DNA of 45,190 bases, from positions 1 through 45,190 of the forward strand of contig JAAZZB010000010.1 in assembly GCA_014239365.1 (NCBI GenBank). The letters run 5' to 3'. Positions 24,989 to 34,000 of this stretch are shown one piece after another. Numbering within the stretch: position 1 is the first letter of the stretch; each line of letters starts with the position of its first letter. Below the pieces are notes generated by a model. The model ran no database searches and was not told the origin of the DNA. It worked only from the letters and a program-made list of their open reading frames with translations. The stretch is from Verrucomicrobiia bacterium. Its GTDB lineage: Bacteria; Verrucomicrobiota; Verrucomicrobiia; Limisphaerales; UBA1100. Both the position numbers and the translations under genes were made by a program.

Positions 24989-25822
24989 TCAGGTGGCGCC
25001 GGGAATCGGGGGCTGTGGCGCAGGGTCTTCCGACCCTTCTGGCGCCTTTGGCCCTTCCGGTTGGGGCTCCCCTTCGGGAGGCTCCACCGGTTCAGGATTT
25101 CCGGACACCCTCTGACTATCCTTATTATCGGCAGCTAGCAGCATCTCTTTAGCATTTTTTTCAGATAAATGCTGAAAGATCGTTCCGAGCGAGTAACGCC
25201 CTAATTCACGGGGCGAATTGAGGATCAACAGTTCTGTGGCCGCCAAAATACTGGAGGATTGTCGCTCACGGATATGTCGCCGCAGGCTGTTGTTCACCGT
25301 GGTTTGCCCGGCATCAAACACCTCGTCCGTGGCCCAAATCAATTGGCCGTCTTCGAGGCTAAAAAGATGCAGCTTCCAACCCACCCCAATCGGCGGGTAC
25401 GCGCGGTACGTGGTGAGCTCACAAAAGAGCACCGCTTGGCAACCCGTTTCCTTGGCCAGTTTGGGCAGGAAATCAAAGGGCAACGCCGCGTCGGCATAAA
25501 TCGATCGCTCATTAAACAACCCGTGCAGGCGATGGGGCGTCACCGTGACGATCTCAAACAAGCGCGCGCGCGAAAGCTCTTCGGTGAGCAACGCTTGCAG
25601 CAGGGGCACGCCGCGTTCGGCGGGCGCGTTGCCGCGGCCGGGCATCAGCGGCATCACCGCCACGCGCAACAGATCGGCCGGCAACCCGCCGGGCACAAGG
25701 TGCGCATTGCTGGGCGCGTGGAAGGGGCCCATGTAAGCGCCGTTGTCGGTGCGCTCGAGAATGGAACAGCCGACCAGCAAACCGCCGGCGGCCGTGAGGG
25801 TTAAGATGCGTAGTATTTTCAT
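24989..25822 (-). CDS. Putative outer-membrane lipoprotein, FlgO/CsgG-like
   Basis: 277 residues. MKILRILTLTAAGGLLVGCS is a lipoprotein signal with lipobox LVGC (Cys19). The body has an alpha/beta pattern (VAVMPLMPG, LLTEELSRARLFEIVTVTPH, TGCQAVLFCELTTYRAY) similar to CsgG, GNA1162 or FlgO lipoproteins, which act at the outer membrane; assignment is tentative. The C-terminal 45 residues are Pro/Glu-rich. It starts 15 bases after the fliD stop, so it is in the fliD unit. A sigma-28 promoter for flgM lies inside its 3' end. It may supply outer-membrane anchoring around the L ring, whose FlgH has no lipid here. Confidence 0.65.
   Translation of the reverse strand: MKILRILTLTAAGGLLVGCSILERTDNGAYMGPFHAPSNAHLVPGGLPADLLRVAVMPLMPGRGNAPAERGVPLLQALLTEELSRARLFEIVTVTPHRLHGLFNERSIYADAALPFDFLPKLAKETGCQAVLFCELTTYRAYPPIGVGWKLHLFSLEDGQLIWATDEVFDAGQTTVNNSLRRHIRERQSSSILAATELLILNSPRELGRYSLGTIFQHLSEKNAKEMLLAADNKDSQRVSGNPEPVEPPEGEPQPEGPKAPEGSEDPAPQPPIPGAT
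25125..25151 (-). promoter_or_regulatory. Sigma-28 promoter inside the lipoprotein gene, for flgM
   Basis: On the - strand: TAAA (25151-25148), exactly 15 bases, then GCCGATAA (25132-25125). All 12 positions match the FliA consensus. Predicted start near 25117, giving flgM a leader of about 190 bases that passes through the inverted repeat at 24955-24980. Confidence 0.8.
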
Positions 25823-25837
25823 GATGTTAAAGATTAC

Positions 25838-27784
25838 CTATTTAAATCTGGCGTTTAGAAAACTCATTTGTTGGTTTATTTTGGCCTGCGAAGTTTCCAT
25901 CGCAACGAAGCTGCGAACGAGTTGGTCGCGCTTGGATTGCACGAGCCGTTCGTGATCCGTGATTTGCTTGGTGATGTCGGTCACCCGATCGGTCATATTT
26001 TTCTGCGTGGTGGCCATCGCGCCGTCGTCATCAAGTACGTTGTCCAAATAATCGAACATCGCAATGCCTACGCCGTACGTGGCGGTGGTGAAGAGGCTTT
26101 TGATTTGGCCGAGGTTATCGCGGAGTGCATCGTCGAGTTTGTCTGAATCGCTCAGCGAGATTTCATTGGTGTAACCGCTGGAGGTATAGCCGATGGATTC
26201 CAGGCGTTTGATGGTGCTGGTGATGCCGGTAACGTCGCCGGTGATTTTCGAGCGCAACTCACGCGCAATTTCGGTGGGCAACGTTTCGGACGCCAATACG
26301 CCGAGCGTGATTTTGCCGTCGGCATCCGTGCTGCTGGCGATTTGCGAGGAGATAAGCGACTGCACTTTGTTGAGCTGCGCGATCAAATCCGCGATGGCAT
26401 TCTTAACGATATCCGTGTCGGATTTCACGGAAATCGTTGCTTTTTTGGGGCTGCTATCCAGAAAATATACATCGCCGCTTTGAGCGCTGGTGAGGTCCAC
26501 CGCGCTGGTGCCCGCCTCCGCATTGGCTTTGGTGGTGTGTAGCGTGAAGCTATCATTGGCCGTGACTTTGACGTAATAAGTGGTGCTGGAAGATAACCCG
26601 CCGGGCAGGCTGCCGGGGCTGTACATCGTCACGGCATCGCCGGTGGAATAGTTGTGACTGTCAACGGTGGTCACACTTTCGCCGGAGGTATCCACGCTGC
26701 TAATGCGCGATGCCCCGCTGGCTTGGGTGGCGGTGACCGAGAGGCCCTGCACGCCCGAGCTGTTTTGGGTAATGGTGTTGCTGCGGCTTTCGAGCGGGCC
26801 GTTGTCGTTTACCATGTAGAGTAAATTATTTCCGCGTGAAAGCGCACCGCTATTGGCGGTGAGCAGGCGCGTCTTGGCGAGGAAATCGCCGGTCACATCT
26901 TCGAGCGTGATGCCCACGTCGCCTTCGGTTTTATTGGTAATGAGAAAGCGATCGTTCACCGTGTCGTAATTCGCATACACGCCGGCCTCGGAGTTGTTGA
27001 TGTTATCGAGGATGTCCGTGATGGTGTCGGTGGCGGCGTAGGTGATGGAGGTTTCGTTGATCTTGAATGATCCACTGGCGCTGCCCGCGCCGTCAGTAAA
27101 GTTGGCTGCATCCACGGTTTTGGAAAGATTCATGCCGCCGATATTGGCGCCGCTGGTGATGCTGCTGGTGCCGTTGGCGTTGAGGCGCAGGGCTTGCAAT
27201 AAATTACTGGTGTCCGTGGCGCTGCCCAACACCACGGTGCTCGAATCGGTGAAGGTGACTTTGTCGCTACTGATGGAGTAATCGAAGCTGCCGCCCACGG
27301 CGGTCTTGATCGCGGCGAGGGTGGTATCGAGTGAATCGCTGGTGGACACGGTGACTTGTTTGCCCTGCACGGTGACTGTGCCTTCGGTGACGGCGATGGC
27401 GAATCCGGCGGAATCAAGTGCGGCGCTGGAGGTGACGCTCGCGCCCACATCGGTATTGCCCAGTTGCTTGGCGGCGGTGGCGAGTTGATAAATTTCGAAC
27501 CGGTAATCGCCGGAGGAGGTGCCTTCCTGGGCGCTGGCGGTGGTGTGAGTTTGGCTGGAATTGACCGAACGGCTGTCGTATAGCTCGGTTTCTTTCAGTG
27601 TCTTGGAACTGGTTTTGAGCGCGGTCAGCTCGTTTTTGAGCTTGGTGAGCGCACTATTTTTTTGGCTGATGGTGCGCTGCTCCACGCGCATACGGCGTTG
27701 GGGCGCCCGCTCTACGTTCGAGAGTTGGTCTACCATCGATTTCCAGTCAAAGCCGGAAACTAAGCCTGCTACTTGTAAATCCAT
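25838..27784 (-). CDS. fliD: Filament cap protein FliD, with inserted module
   Basis: 648 residues, longer than the usual 450-500. The N-terminus (GLVSGFDWKSMVDQLSNVER then AQRRMRVEQ-type helix) and C-terminus (ITDHERLVQSKRDQLVRSFV onward) are the FliD coiled-coil ends. The middle has repeated beta-rich flagellin-hook-type segments, and at about 360-444 an extra module (HNYSTGDAVTMY, PGGLSSSTTYYV, HTTKANAEAGTSAVDLT) that recurs in FlgE. FliD caps the filament and folds flagellin as it emerges. Transcribed from a sigma-54 promoter with a hairpin at the 5' end. Confidence 0.95.
   Translation of the reverse strand: MDLQVAGLVSGFDWKSMVDQLSNVERAPQRRMRVEQRTISQKNSALTKLKNELTALKTSSKTLKETELYDSRSVNSSQTHTTASAQEGTSSGDYRFEIYQLATAAKQLGNTDVGASVTSSAALDSAGFAIAVTEGTVTVQGKQVTVSTSDSLDTTLAAIKTAVGGSFDYSISSDKVTFTDSSTVVLGSATDTSNLLQALRLNANGTSSITSGANIGGMNLSKTVDAANFTDGAGSASGSFKINETSITYAATDTITDILDNINNSEAGVYANYDTVNDRFLITNKTEGDVGITLEDVTGDFLAKTRLLTANSGALSRGNNLLYMVNDNGPLESRSNTITQNSSGVQGLSVTATQASGASRISSVDTSGESVTTVDSHNYSTGDAVTMYSPGSLPGGLSSSTTYYVKVTANDSFTLHTTKANAEAGTSAVDLTSAQSGDVYFLDSSPKKATISVKSDTDIVKNAIADLIAQLNKVQSLISSQIASSTDADGKITLGVLASETLPTEIARELRSKITGDVTGITSTIKRLESIGYTSSGYTNEISLSDSDKLDDALRDNLGQIKSLFTTATYGVGIAMFDYLDNVLDDDGAMATTQKNMTDRVTDITKQITDHERLVQSKRDQLVRSFVAMETSQAKINQQMSFLNARFK
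26452..26705 (-). repeat. Inserted beta-module in FliD, shared with FlgE
   Basis: Pattern STGD, 8-9 residues, PGGL, 4-5 residues, YYV, D.FTLHTT, AGTSAVDLT. The same pattern occurs twice in FlgE (44590-44790 and 44800-45042). Modules of this general form occur in phage tail and large surface proteins. Confidence 0.75.
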
Positions 27785-27805
27785 ATGTTTTCTTGGATTG
27801 CCTTA

Positions 27806-27826
27806 CGGACACAACACAAGTGTCCG
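27806..27826 (-). promoter_or_regulatory. Hairpin at the 5' end of the fliD transcript
   Basis: CGGACAC (27806-27812) and GTGTCCG (27820-27826) form a perfect 7-bp stem with a 7-base loop. The predicted sigma-54 start (about 27825) falls at the first stem base, so the mRNA would begin directly with this hairpin, which may protect it from decay. Confidence 0.6.
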
Positions 27827-27835
27827 GCTAAACAT

Positions 27836-27851
27836 AGCAAGTAGGATGCCA
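27836..27851 (-). promoter_or_regulatory. Sigma-54 promoter of fliD
   Basis: On the - strand: TGGCATC, CTAC, TTGCT. This matches TGGCACG-N4-TTGCW at all but two -24 flank bases. Predicted start near 27825, 41 bases before the fliD ATG. It lies between the stop of the small Cys-tailed protein gene and fliD. Confidence 0.88.
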
Positions 27852-27864
27852 GAAATGGCGGAAT

Positions 27865-28299
27865 TTAGTAATCGCAGTCGAGCAGGATCGTCTCGCCGCA
27901 CGTGCAGCCCACGCGAATGCGCTTGATGATTTCCTCCTCGCGCTCGTACTCGATGGTGGCGAGCTTGGGGGTTTCCCCGCCTTCACCGTCGGCTGCCGTT
28001 TCGGTGGCGGCCGGGGCGGTAATTTTAATTTCCGGCAACGCCACGCGCGCCGGTGCGGTGGCCACGGCGGCCTCAATTGCGGTGATCGCTTTTTCTGCTG
28101 CATCACCGGCAAGTCCGCCTTCTTGAATAATCCGCCGAATGTTTCCGGCTAAGTCCACTGCCTCGGCGGGGGTCACCGGTGTGGGCGCGGGGGTGTGGAG
28201 TTCATCGTGCTCCAAGCCGGGCGCCTGGCTCGGCATAAATTTCGGATCCCCGGAGGGGTTGGCCAGGTCACCGCCAAATGGAATAAATTCGCGTGCCAT
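27865..28299 (-). CDS. Small acidic protein with Cys-rich C-terminus, unknown
   Basis: 144 residues, not recognised. A Pro/Ala-rich N-terminus (about 1-50), one amphipathic helix (about 47-80), a low-complexity Ala/Thr/Glu linker and a C-terminal IIKRIRVGCTCGETILLDCDY. The C-x-C ... C arrangement within 10 residues of the end may bind metal (perhaps zinc together with another subunit). No signal or membrane segment. It starts 3 bases after the motB stop and ends just before the fliD sigma-54 promoter, so it belongs to the fliA-motA-motB unit. Confidence 0.6.
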   Translation of the reverse strand: MAREFIPFGGDLANPSGDPKFMPSQAPGLEHDELHTPAPTPVTPAEAVDLAGNIRRIIQEGGLAGDAAEKAITAIEAAVATAPARVALPEIKITAPAATETAADGEGGETPKLATIEYEREEEIIKRIRVGCTCGETILLDCDY

Positions 28300-28302
28300 A
28301 AT

Positions 28303-29025
28303 TTATTGAGGGTTGCCCGCCCGGACCATAATCGTTACGCGATCGTGATGGGAATCGTTGAGGTCGTGTGAAAATTTCTTGAGCGGTTTGCTGCTGCTAT
28401 ACCCGGCTACTTTGATGAACTGATTGGGTTTCATTGCGTAATGGGCCATAATTTTGCGGGCGACCAAAGCGCGATCGGTGGAGAGTATCCAAGTGTCTTG
28501 TGCCAGACCATTGAGTTCCACTCTGTGCGCGGTGTGCCCTTCCACCTCCACGCGGGTGGATTTGTAGCGCGACAACACGTAAGACAAGGTTTCAAACATC
28601 GCGTCCCCAAAATCGGTTAGCTTCGCAGTGGGGCCATCGAACAGGCGTCGGCTGGGGTCGTTAAAAAACTCAATCAACAATCCTTCACTGGTGACCTCCA
28701 CGTGATGGGTTTGCATGTCGATAAAGTTCGGATTATCGGCAAACATTTCAATGATGTCATCATTGATGCGGCGGATGAATTGCAGGTCAATGGCTGAGGC
28801 ATTATCGAACACCGAGCGTTTGGCCTCGATGAGGTCGGCGTTTTGGATGGGGATGATGCCCACCGACATTTTGGTGACGCTCTTGAAGCGCGTGTTGAAA
28901 TATTGCTGTACTTCGCCCTTCACCTTTTCGTCCTGGTTCAGGATCCACAACAACATAAACAGCGCCATCATCGCGGTTACAAAATCCGCGAACGCCACTT
29001 TCCAAGCTCCTCCTCCGCCTCCCAT
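28303..29025 (-). CDS. motB: Flagellar stator protein MotB
   Basis: 240 residues. One N-terminal membrane helix (WKVAFADFVTAMMALFMLLW) with the proton-carrying Asp14, a plug/linker region, and a C-terminal OmpA-like peptidoglycan-binding domain (VEVEGHTAHRVELN, ILSTDRALVARKIM, VAGYSSSKPL, DRVTIMV). MotB anchors the stator to the wall and, with MotA, passes ions that turn the FliG rotor. It starts 39 bases after motA ends and is intact, unlike motA. Confidence 0.93.
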   Translation of the reverse strand: MGGGGGAWKVAFADFVTAMMALFMLLWILNQDEKVKGEVQQYFNTRFKSVTKMSVGIIPIQNADLIEAKRSVFDNASAIDLQFIRRINDDIIEMFADNPNFIDMQTHHVEVTSEGLLIEFFNDPSRRLFDGPTAKLTDFGDAMFETLSYVLSRYKSTRVEVEGHTAHRVELNGLAQDTWILSTDRALVARKIMAHYAMKPNQFIKVAGYSSSKPLKKFSHDLNDSHHDRVTIMVRAGNPQ

Positions 29026-29064
29026 TGTTTAGTTCTCCATGATTAGCTGTTTGGTTCAGTTCAA

Positions 29065-29967
29065 TTATGATGAGGATTTCAGGAGGTCTTCGAGTTCTCC
29101 CGAGCCCATCCGTACATCGGAGGTCAGATCGCGCCGCCCCACTTCGCAAGCCACCAGCGGCGGCAAGCCGTTGGCGAAGCTGACCACGCCGGACTTGATT
29201 GCTTTCATATAATTCATTTCCGAATGGCCGTTAAATTCCGCGCAAGTGGCCAGCGGCCCCACCACGCAATACGAGCCGAAGATACCAAAAAACGTTCCCG
29301 CCAACGCCGTGGCAATGCCTTGGCCCACGGCCTCGCCGCCTTGGCCCAGCTTGTACATCATCACCACGATGATACCCAACACCGCCGCCACAATTCCAAA
29401 CGCCGGTAGTCCGTCAGAAACTTTGTTCATCACCAAAACCGGACTGTGATGCTCCTCTTCCATCACGTGCAAACTCTTGGCCATCAAGGGCTCCAGTTGA
29501 TCGGGCTTAATGCGGCCATCGACGATCGGCTTCAAGCCATCGCACAAATATTCCACCGCGTGATGGTTGGCGTGAAACTTCGGGTATTTGGAAAACAGAC
29601 TGCTCGCCTCCGGATTCATCACGTGCTCTTCCAGCGCGATCATTCCGCCGCGTCGGCCCAACTGGAACAACTCGTACAGGCACTTGAATAGTTCCTCGTA
29701 ATCCGCCTTGCCGAAGGGCGCCCCTTTGAGGGTTCCCAATGTTTGTGCGATCACGCCTTTGAGCACGGTCATCGGTGCCATCACAATCATGGAGCCGATC
29801 ACCATGCCGCCGAGGGCGATGAATTAGTTGGCGTGGATGAGGCTTATGGCTGCGGTCCATTCGGCTTTGGCAAACATTTCGCCAATGCCGTGTCCGCCGC
29901 CGGCGGCCATGGCAAAGCCGGTCAGCACGCCGATAAAGATGATAATTAGTCCTACAATTACTAGCAT
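29065..29967 (-). pseudogene. motA: Flagellar stator gene motA, interrupted by an in-frame stop
   Basis: MotA forms the stator channel with MotB. Read from ATG 29967 (AGGAGG at 29980-29975, ideal spacing) the frame gives MLVIVGLIIIFIGVLTGFAM, then GGGHGIGEMFAKAEWTAAIS, then LIHAN and a TAA at codon 48 (29826-29824), after which it resumes in the same frame with FIALGGMVIGSMIVMAPM to the end at 29065. A Gln (CAA) here would restore a normal 300-residue MotA, so one C-to-T change explains it. The rest is intact: RRGGMIALE, the conserved Pro in GLPAFGIVAAVLG, and the last helices. It may be a real nonsense mutation, an assembly or sequencing error, or rarely readthrough. A restart at Met55 would lack the first helix. 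Confidence 0.9.
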
Positions 29968-29982
29968 TGTTTTTCCTCCTTG

Positions 29983-30783
29983 TTACACACGCTCCTGTCG
30001 TTGCAGATAGGCACGCAATGACAACACTGCCTCGGTGTTCACCTGGCACACGCGGCTTTCGCTGATGTTCATCAGCTCCGCGATGTCTTTCATGCGCAAT
30101 CCTTCGTAATAAAACAAGAGTAAAACTTTCTGTTGCTGCCGCGAGAGCTGCAAAATTCGGTCCCGAATCATCGCGTGCAGCTCGTGTCGACCGGCATTAT
30201 CGGATGGATCCGGCTGCGTAAGATCGGCCACGTGTTGGTCGCCCGAGCCAAATTCATCGTCGCTTTCGAGCATTTGATGCAGCGGCACAAAGATCACCGG
30301 ACGCAATTGATCGAGCAAATCGCGGTAGCCATCCACCGTGGTGCCGATGCGCTCGGCGATTTCTTCCTCGGTGGGTTGGCGGTTAAGCTCCACGCGCAGA
30401 CTCTCGAGATTGGCCTCCAGCTCGCGCCGGCGCGAATACACCGAGCGCGAAAGCGGCTGCGACTTGCGAATCTCATCGAGGATCGCCCCGCGAATTCGCA
30501 TCCGCGCATACGCCTCAAAAGCCACGCCCAAGCCCGGATCAAACGTATGCGCACTTTGGATGAGCGCGAGGCACGCGATATTCTTGAGGTCATCCACGTC
30601 CACCGTCACCCGCACGAGCGGTGCAAAGCGATGCACCATTTGGCTAATCACCGGCGCGTAGTTCACCAGCAATTCCTCCTCAGTCACCTCCGTGAGATGC
30701 ATCTTTTGGTACGCCCGCGCCGCGGCCACGCGCTGCGGCTGTGGCTGGCGTTTCGGTTTCGGATGGGTGGTGGCTTGGGCCAT
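29983..30783 (-). CDS. fliA: Flagellar sigma factor FliA (sigma-28)
   Basis: 266 residues. Regions 2 (VDVDDLKNIACLALIQSAHT then FEAYARMRIRGAILDEIRKS), 3 (EEEIAERIGTTVDGYRDLLD) and 4 (LLLFYYEGLRMKDIAELMNI then SESRVCQVN) match the FliA/WhiG group. It directs late flagellar genes; consensus sites lie before flagellin and flgM. The N-terminal 25 residues are basic and Gln/Pro-rich, probably disordered. Controlled by the FlgM-like protein at 24622-24927. motA follows after 15 bases. Confidence 0.95.
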   Translation of the reverse strand: MAQATTHPKPKRQPQPQRVAAARAYQKMHLTEVTEEELLVNYAPVISQMVHRFAPLVRVTVDVDDLKNIACLALIQSAHTFDPGLGVAFEAYARMRIRGAILDEIRKSQPLSRSVYSRRRELEANLESLRVELNRQPTEEEIAERIGTTVDGYRDLLDQLRPVIFVPLHQMLESDDEFGSGDQHVADLTQPDPSDNAGRHELHAMIRDRILQLSRQQQKVLLLFYYEGLRMKDIAELMNISESRVCQVNTEAVLSLRAYLQRQERV

Positions 30784-30797
30784 AGGTCAAATTTTTA

Positions 30798-31088
30798 TTA
30801 TGCGGAGGTCGTCTCCTGTTCGGCTGCGGCTTGTGTTTGCGCTGCCGCCTGCGCCTCCGCTTGGGCCTGTTGTTGTCGTTCCATTTCCGCTTGGGCCTGT
30901 TCCTGTTGGGCGCTCACCAAACTCGCCTGCCACAGGCGAATCCACCAGTGCCCCACCAGCCCGAACGCCAGCGCGGCAATGGCGGCGCTCGTGAGCGTGC
31001 GATCCCAGCCGCGGCCCTGATAAAATCCCAAACCACAAATCAGGATAAAACCGAGCAGTCCCGCAAGGGTAGTGACGAGTCGGGTCAT
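30798..31088 (-). CDS. Small membrane protein with Gln/Ala coiled tail
   Basis: 96 residues, not recognised. Two membrane helices (LVTTLAGLLGFILICGLGFY and LTSAAIAALAFGLVGHWWIR) with a short turn, then a Gln/Ala/Glu-rich helix (about 58-96) of likely coiled-coil type. Its ATG overlaps the stop of the Sel1 gene (ATGA), and fliA starts 14 bases later. Inner-membrane location is likely. It may be a regulator or scaffold of the stator/fliA unit; nothing in the sequence decides. Confidence 0.65.
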   Translation of the reverse strand: MTRLVTTLAGLLGFILICGLGFYQGRGWDRTLTSAAIAALAFGLVGHWWIRLWQASLVSAQQEQAQAEMERQQQAQAEAQAAAQTQAAAEQETTSA

Positions 31089-34000
31089 GGGCGCGCGCCT
31101 CCTTTCGTGGCCACTTTCGCAGCCATCGGGGATGCCTCGTCGCCAGACACCTGTACCAGTACCATAGCCGACCGTGCTTTTGCGAGCAGGTAAGCAGAGG
31201 AATTGAAGTTAAGTTTTTCGCTGGCCGCCAGCTTGGGCAGCGCCGGAGGGCGCGTATGGTAGCGCACATCGGGCAGGCGATTGAGGAAGGCAATCAAATG
31301 ATCCGTCTTCAAAACGTGTTTGTGATAGGAACTGAAATTCTGAAACACATCCGGCGTGCGGCCTGAGTAACCCGGGAAAAACATTCCAATAGCTTGGCCT
31401 TGATTATTGAGCAGCGCCGCGCCGCGAAAGCCCGGTGTGCGGCGGAATAATTTGAACCGCGCATCGCCCAGCGCTTTTTCCAGCGCGGTGAGGTCACTCT
31501 GCAATCCGTCAAACGGGCCCACCAAAGTTTTGGCCACCACATCGGCCAGCCGGACCGGCCCGCCCCGGGGCCGACTCATCATCCCGGGAATCACCGAGAC
31601 CCGCAGCAACGCGCGGCCTTCCTCCACTTGGGCCAGTGGGGGCGCTGTTCGCACGCGGCGGCTGTCGAGCACCACCCATTCGCCTGCGCCAAATTCCCGC
31701 GCCTGAGGTTTGGGAAGTTGATGCCAGCTGCGCTTCACCGAGTCGTACCACATTTTTTCTTTCAACAAATATCCAATGCTCAGATCCGCGTTGGCCAGTT
31801 GATGATGCGCGGCGTGCAGCGCGGCTTTCAGGCGCTTGAGGCTGGCGGTTTGCAGCCGGAACAAGGTGTCGCCGTTGGGCAAGCCCGAGAGATTAAATGC
31901 GTTGGGCGTGCCCGGCTTGTCGAGGTAGGCTTCAAAAGTAAACACCAGCTGATCTCCCAGAGCGGGATTGTGCAGCGTGAAAAATCGCGGGTCCGCCTGC
32001 GCGCCCAGGATGGTTCGGATGTGGGTATTGGCCAGCGCCGCCCGCGGGCCGTGGCCCTGGCTGGCAAAGGTAAATTGATTGCCCAGCACCTGCACCGGAT
32101 CGCGCTGCCGCATCCCGTGGCTGTAGCTGAGCGAAAGTGCCGGGAACTGATAATCGCCTCCCACCTTGAGCAGCATATATTGGTCGAGGTCGCCGTGTTG
32201 AAGATTCACCACTTGCGCCGGGAACGCGCCATTTTCCGTCACCACCTGAAAGCGATTGCCGCTGAGTTTGAGATGTTTGCCGGTGATGACATAGCCATTT
32301 TGGGACACAAAAAATCCGGTGGACCAATCCCGCGCCGCAAACGAAGCGCGCGACTGCGCATCCACCATCGGGTTGGGTGGTTTGGGCGCGGCCAACCGGG
32401 CCTGCAATTGGGCGGCCAGCGTGCGCGCATCGCGCAGTTGCTCGGGCGTGAGCAATCGTTCCAATGAATCGCGACCGGTGATGGCGGCTTGTTGACGCTG
32501 GCGCGCGGCCAGCCACCACCAAGCATAAGCACGCACGGGGTCATCCCCGCCGAGCAATTCATTTTGTGGCTCGGGCATTTCGCCCGGTTGTTCGGAATCA
32601 TACCACTTGCCAAGCACCGCCGCTGCGTGGAGCCCTTGGCCCGCGGGCACCAGCAATTCCAGCCGTTGCAAATTAGCGTTGCCGGGCACAGGCAAATAAC
32701 GCGCTTGCGCGCTGGCCAATACCGCACTGGCCTTGGCCAGTTGAGCCGGCAGCGTTTCCGCCGGATGCACCGTGGCAAAGGCGACGGGCACCTGCAAGGT
32801 CACCTGCTCGCCGGCGCGCCGGCCTTGATAATAAAATAATCCCAAATTGTATTGGCTGGGCGCGTGCCCCATACGGGCGGCCTGTCGATAGAGCTTAAAG
32901 GCGCGCGGCAAATTGGGAGGAACGCCAAGGCCGTTTTCGTGCAGCTGGGCGAGGTTGTAAAATGAATCGGGTTGCTCGTGCGCAACGGCTTTTTCCAGCC
33001 ACTGCGCCGCGCGCGCCAAATCGATGGGCACGCCTTCGCCCCGTTGATACATCACGCCCAGCGCGTGCAGCGAGGGGCCGTAGCCTTGGCGGGCGGCCAA
33101 CAGAAAATGATCGTGCGCGTCCTGAAATAAACGGTTTTCGCTGGGCATCAATTTGCCGTCGCCATTCTTATCCCAAACCTTGATCTGTTCCGGCGTGAGC
33201 GCGGCCACATTCACGCGCCCGCCCTGATTGTGATAGAGAATGCCCAGCTGATGATACGCGGCCACCACACCCTGCGCGGCGGCGCGTCGCAGGAATTGCT
33301 CGGCCAATGCGGGGTTGGGAGCGATGACTTGGTTGAGGTGCTTGAGGCCATTCTGATGAATGCGGCCGAGATTATATTGCGCCACGGAATGGCCCTGTTT
33401 GGCGGCGAACTGATAAAGCTCCAGCGCTTTCATCAGATCGCGTTGCACGCCCTGGCCGGTTTCATAAAGATAAGCGAGGCTCGCCTGCGCCATCGCGTGC
33501 CGCGTGCGGGTGGCGCGTTCGTATTCCACGGCGGCGTCTTTGAAATTTCCCATCCGCTGAAACAGCAAACCGCGATTGTAAAAATCAGTGGCGTCACTGG
33601 AGATCGCCGAGGGGTCGTATGGATTTCTCGCCCCACGAACCTGCCGGTGACGGGGGTCGGGCGTGCCAAACTTGATGAGATGCTCGTACAGATCCCAACG
33701 CATAAACACCTGTCGCATCGCGGCTTCGTGTGCTGGTCTTGCCAGCATTCCGCGTTGTTCAAAAACGCGGGCAATATCGGCCAGAATTTTTTCGTAACGC
33801 GCGCGCTGCTGGGCGTTCGCATAAAGTTGCAGCCACTCCTCGGGATTCGGCTGCGCGCCCGCGCCGGGCAATTGCGGAACCAAATGATACGCCAAAGCAA
33901 TCGGCCCGCACAAAGGCCGTTGGGTCCAGGGAGCGGGAATGGAAACGGCATCCTCCGGAGGCAGAGCCAGTGCGGCGGGATGGTTTCCCACAAACTGCGC

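Noticed and set aside
28733-28740. GCCGATAA within motB
   Set aside because: The position 15 bases upstream reads TGAC, not TAAA; it is likely coding sequence only.
29029-29040. Mini-ORF Met-Glu-Asn-stop before motB
   Set aside because: It is only three codons and coincides with the motB Shine-Dalgarno; no sign it is a regulatory leader.
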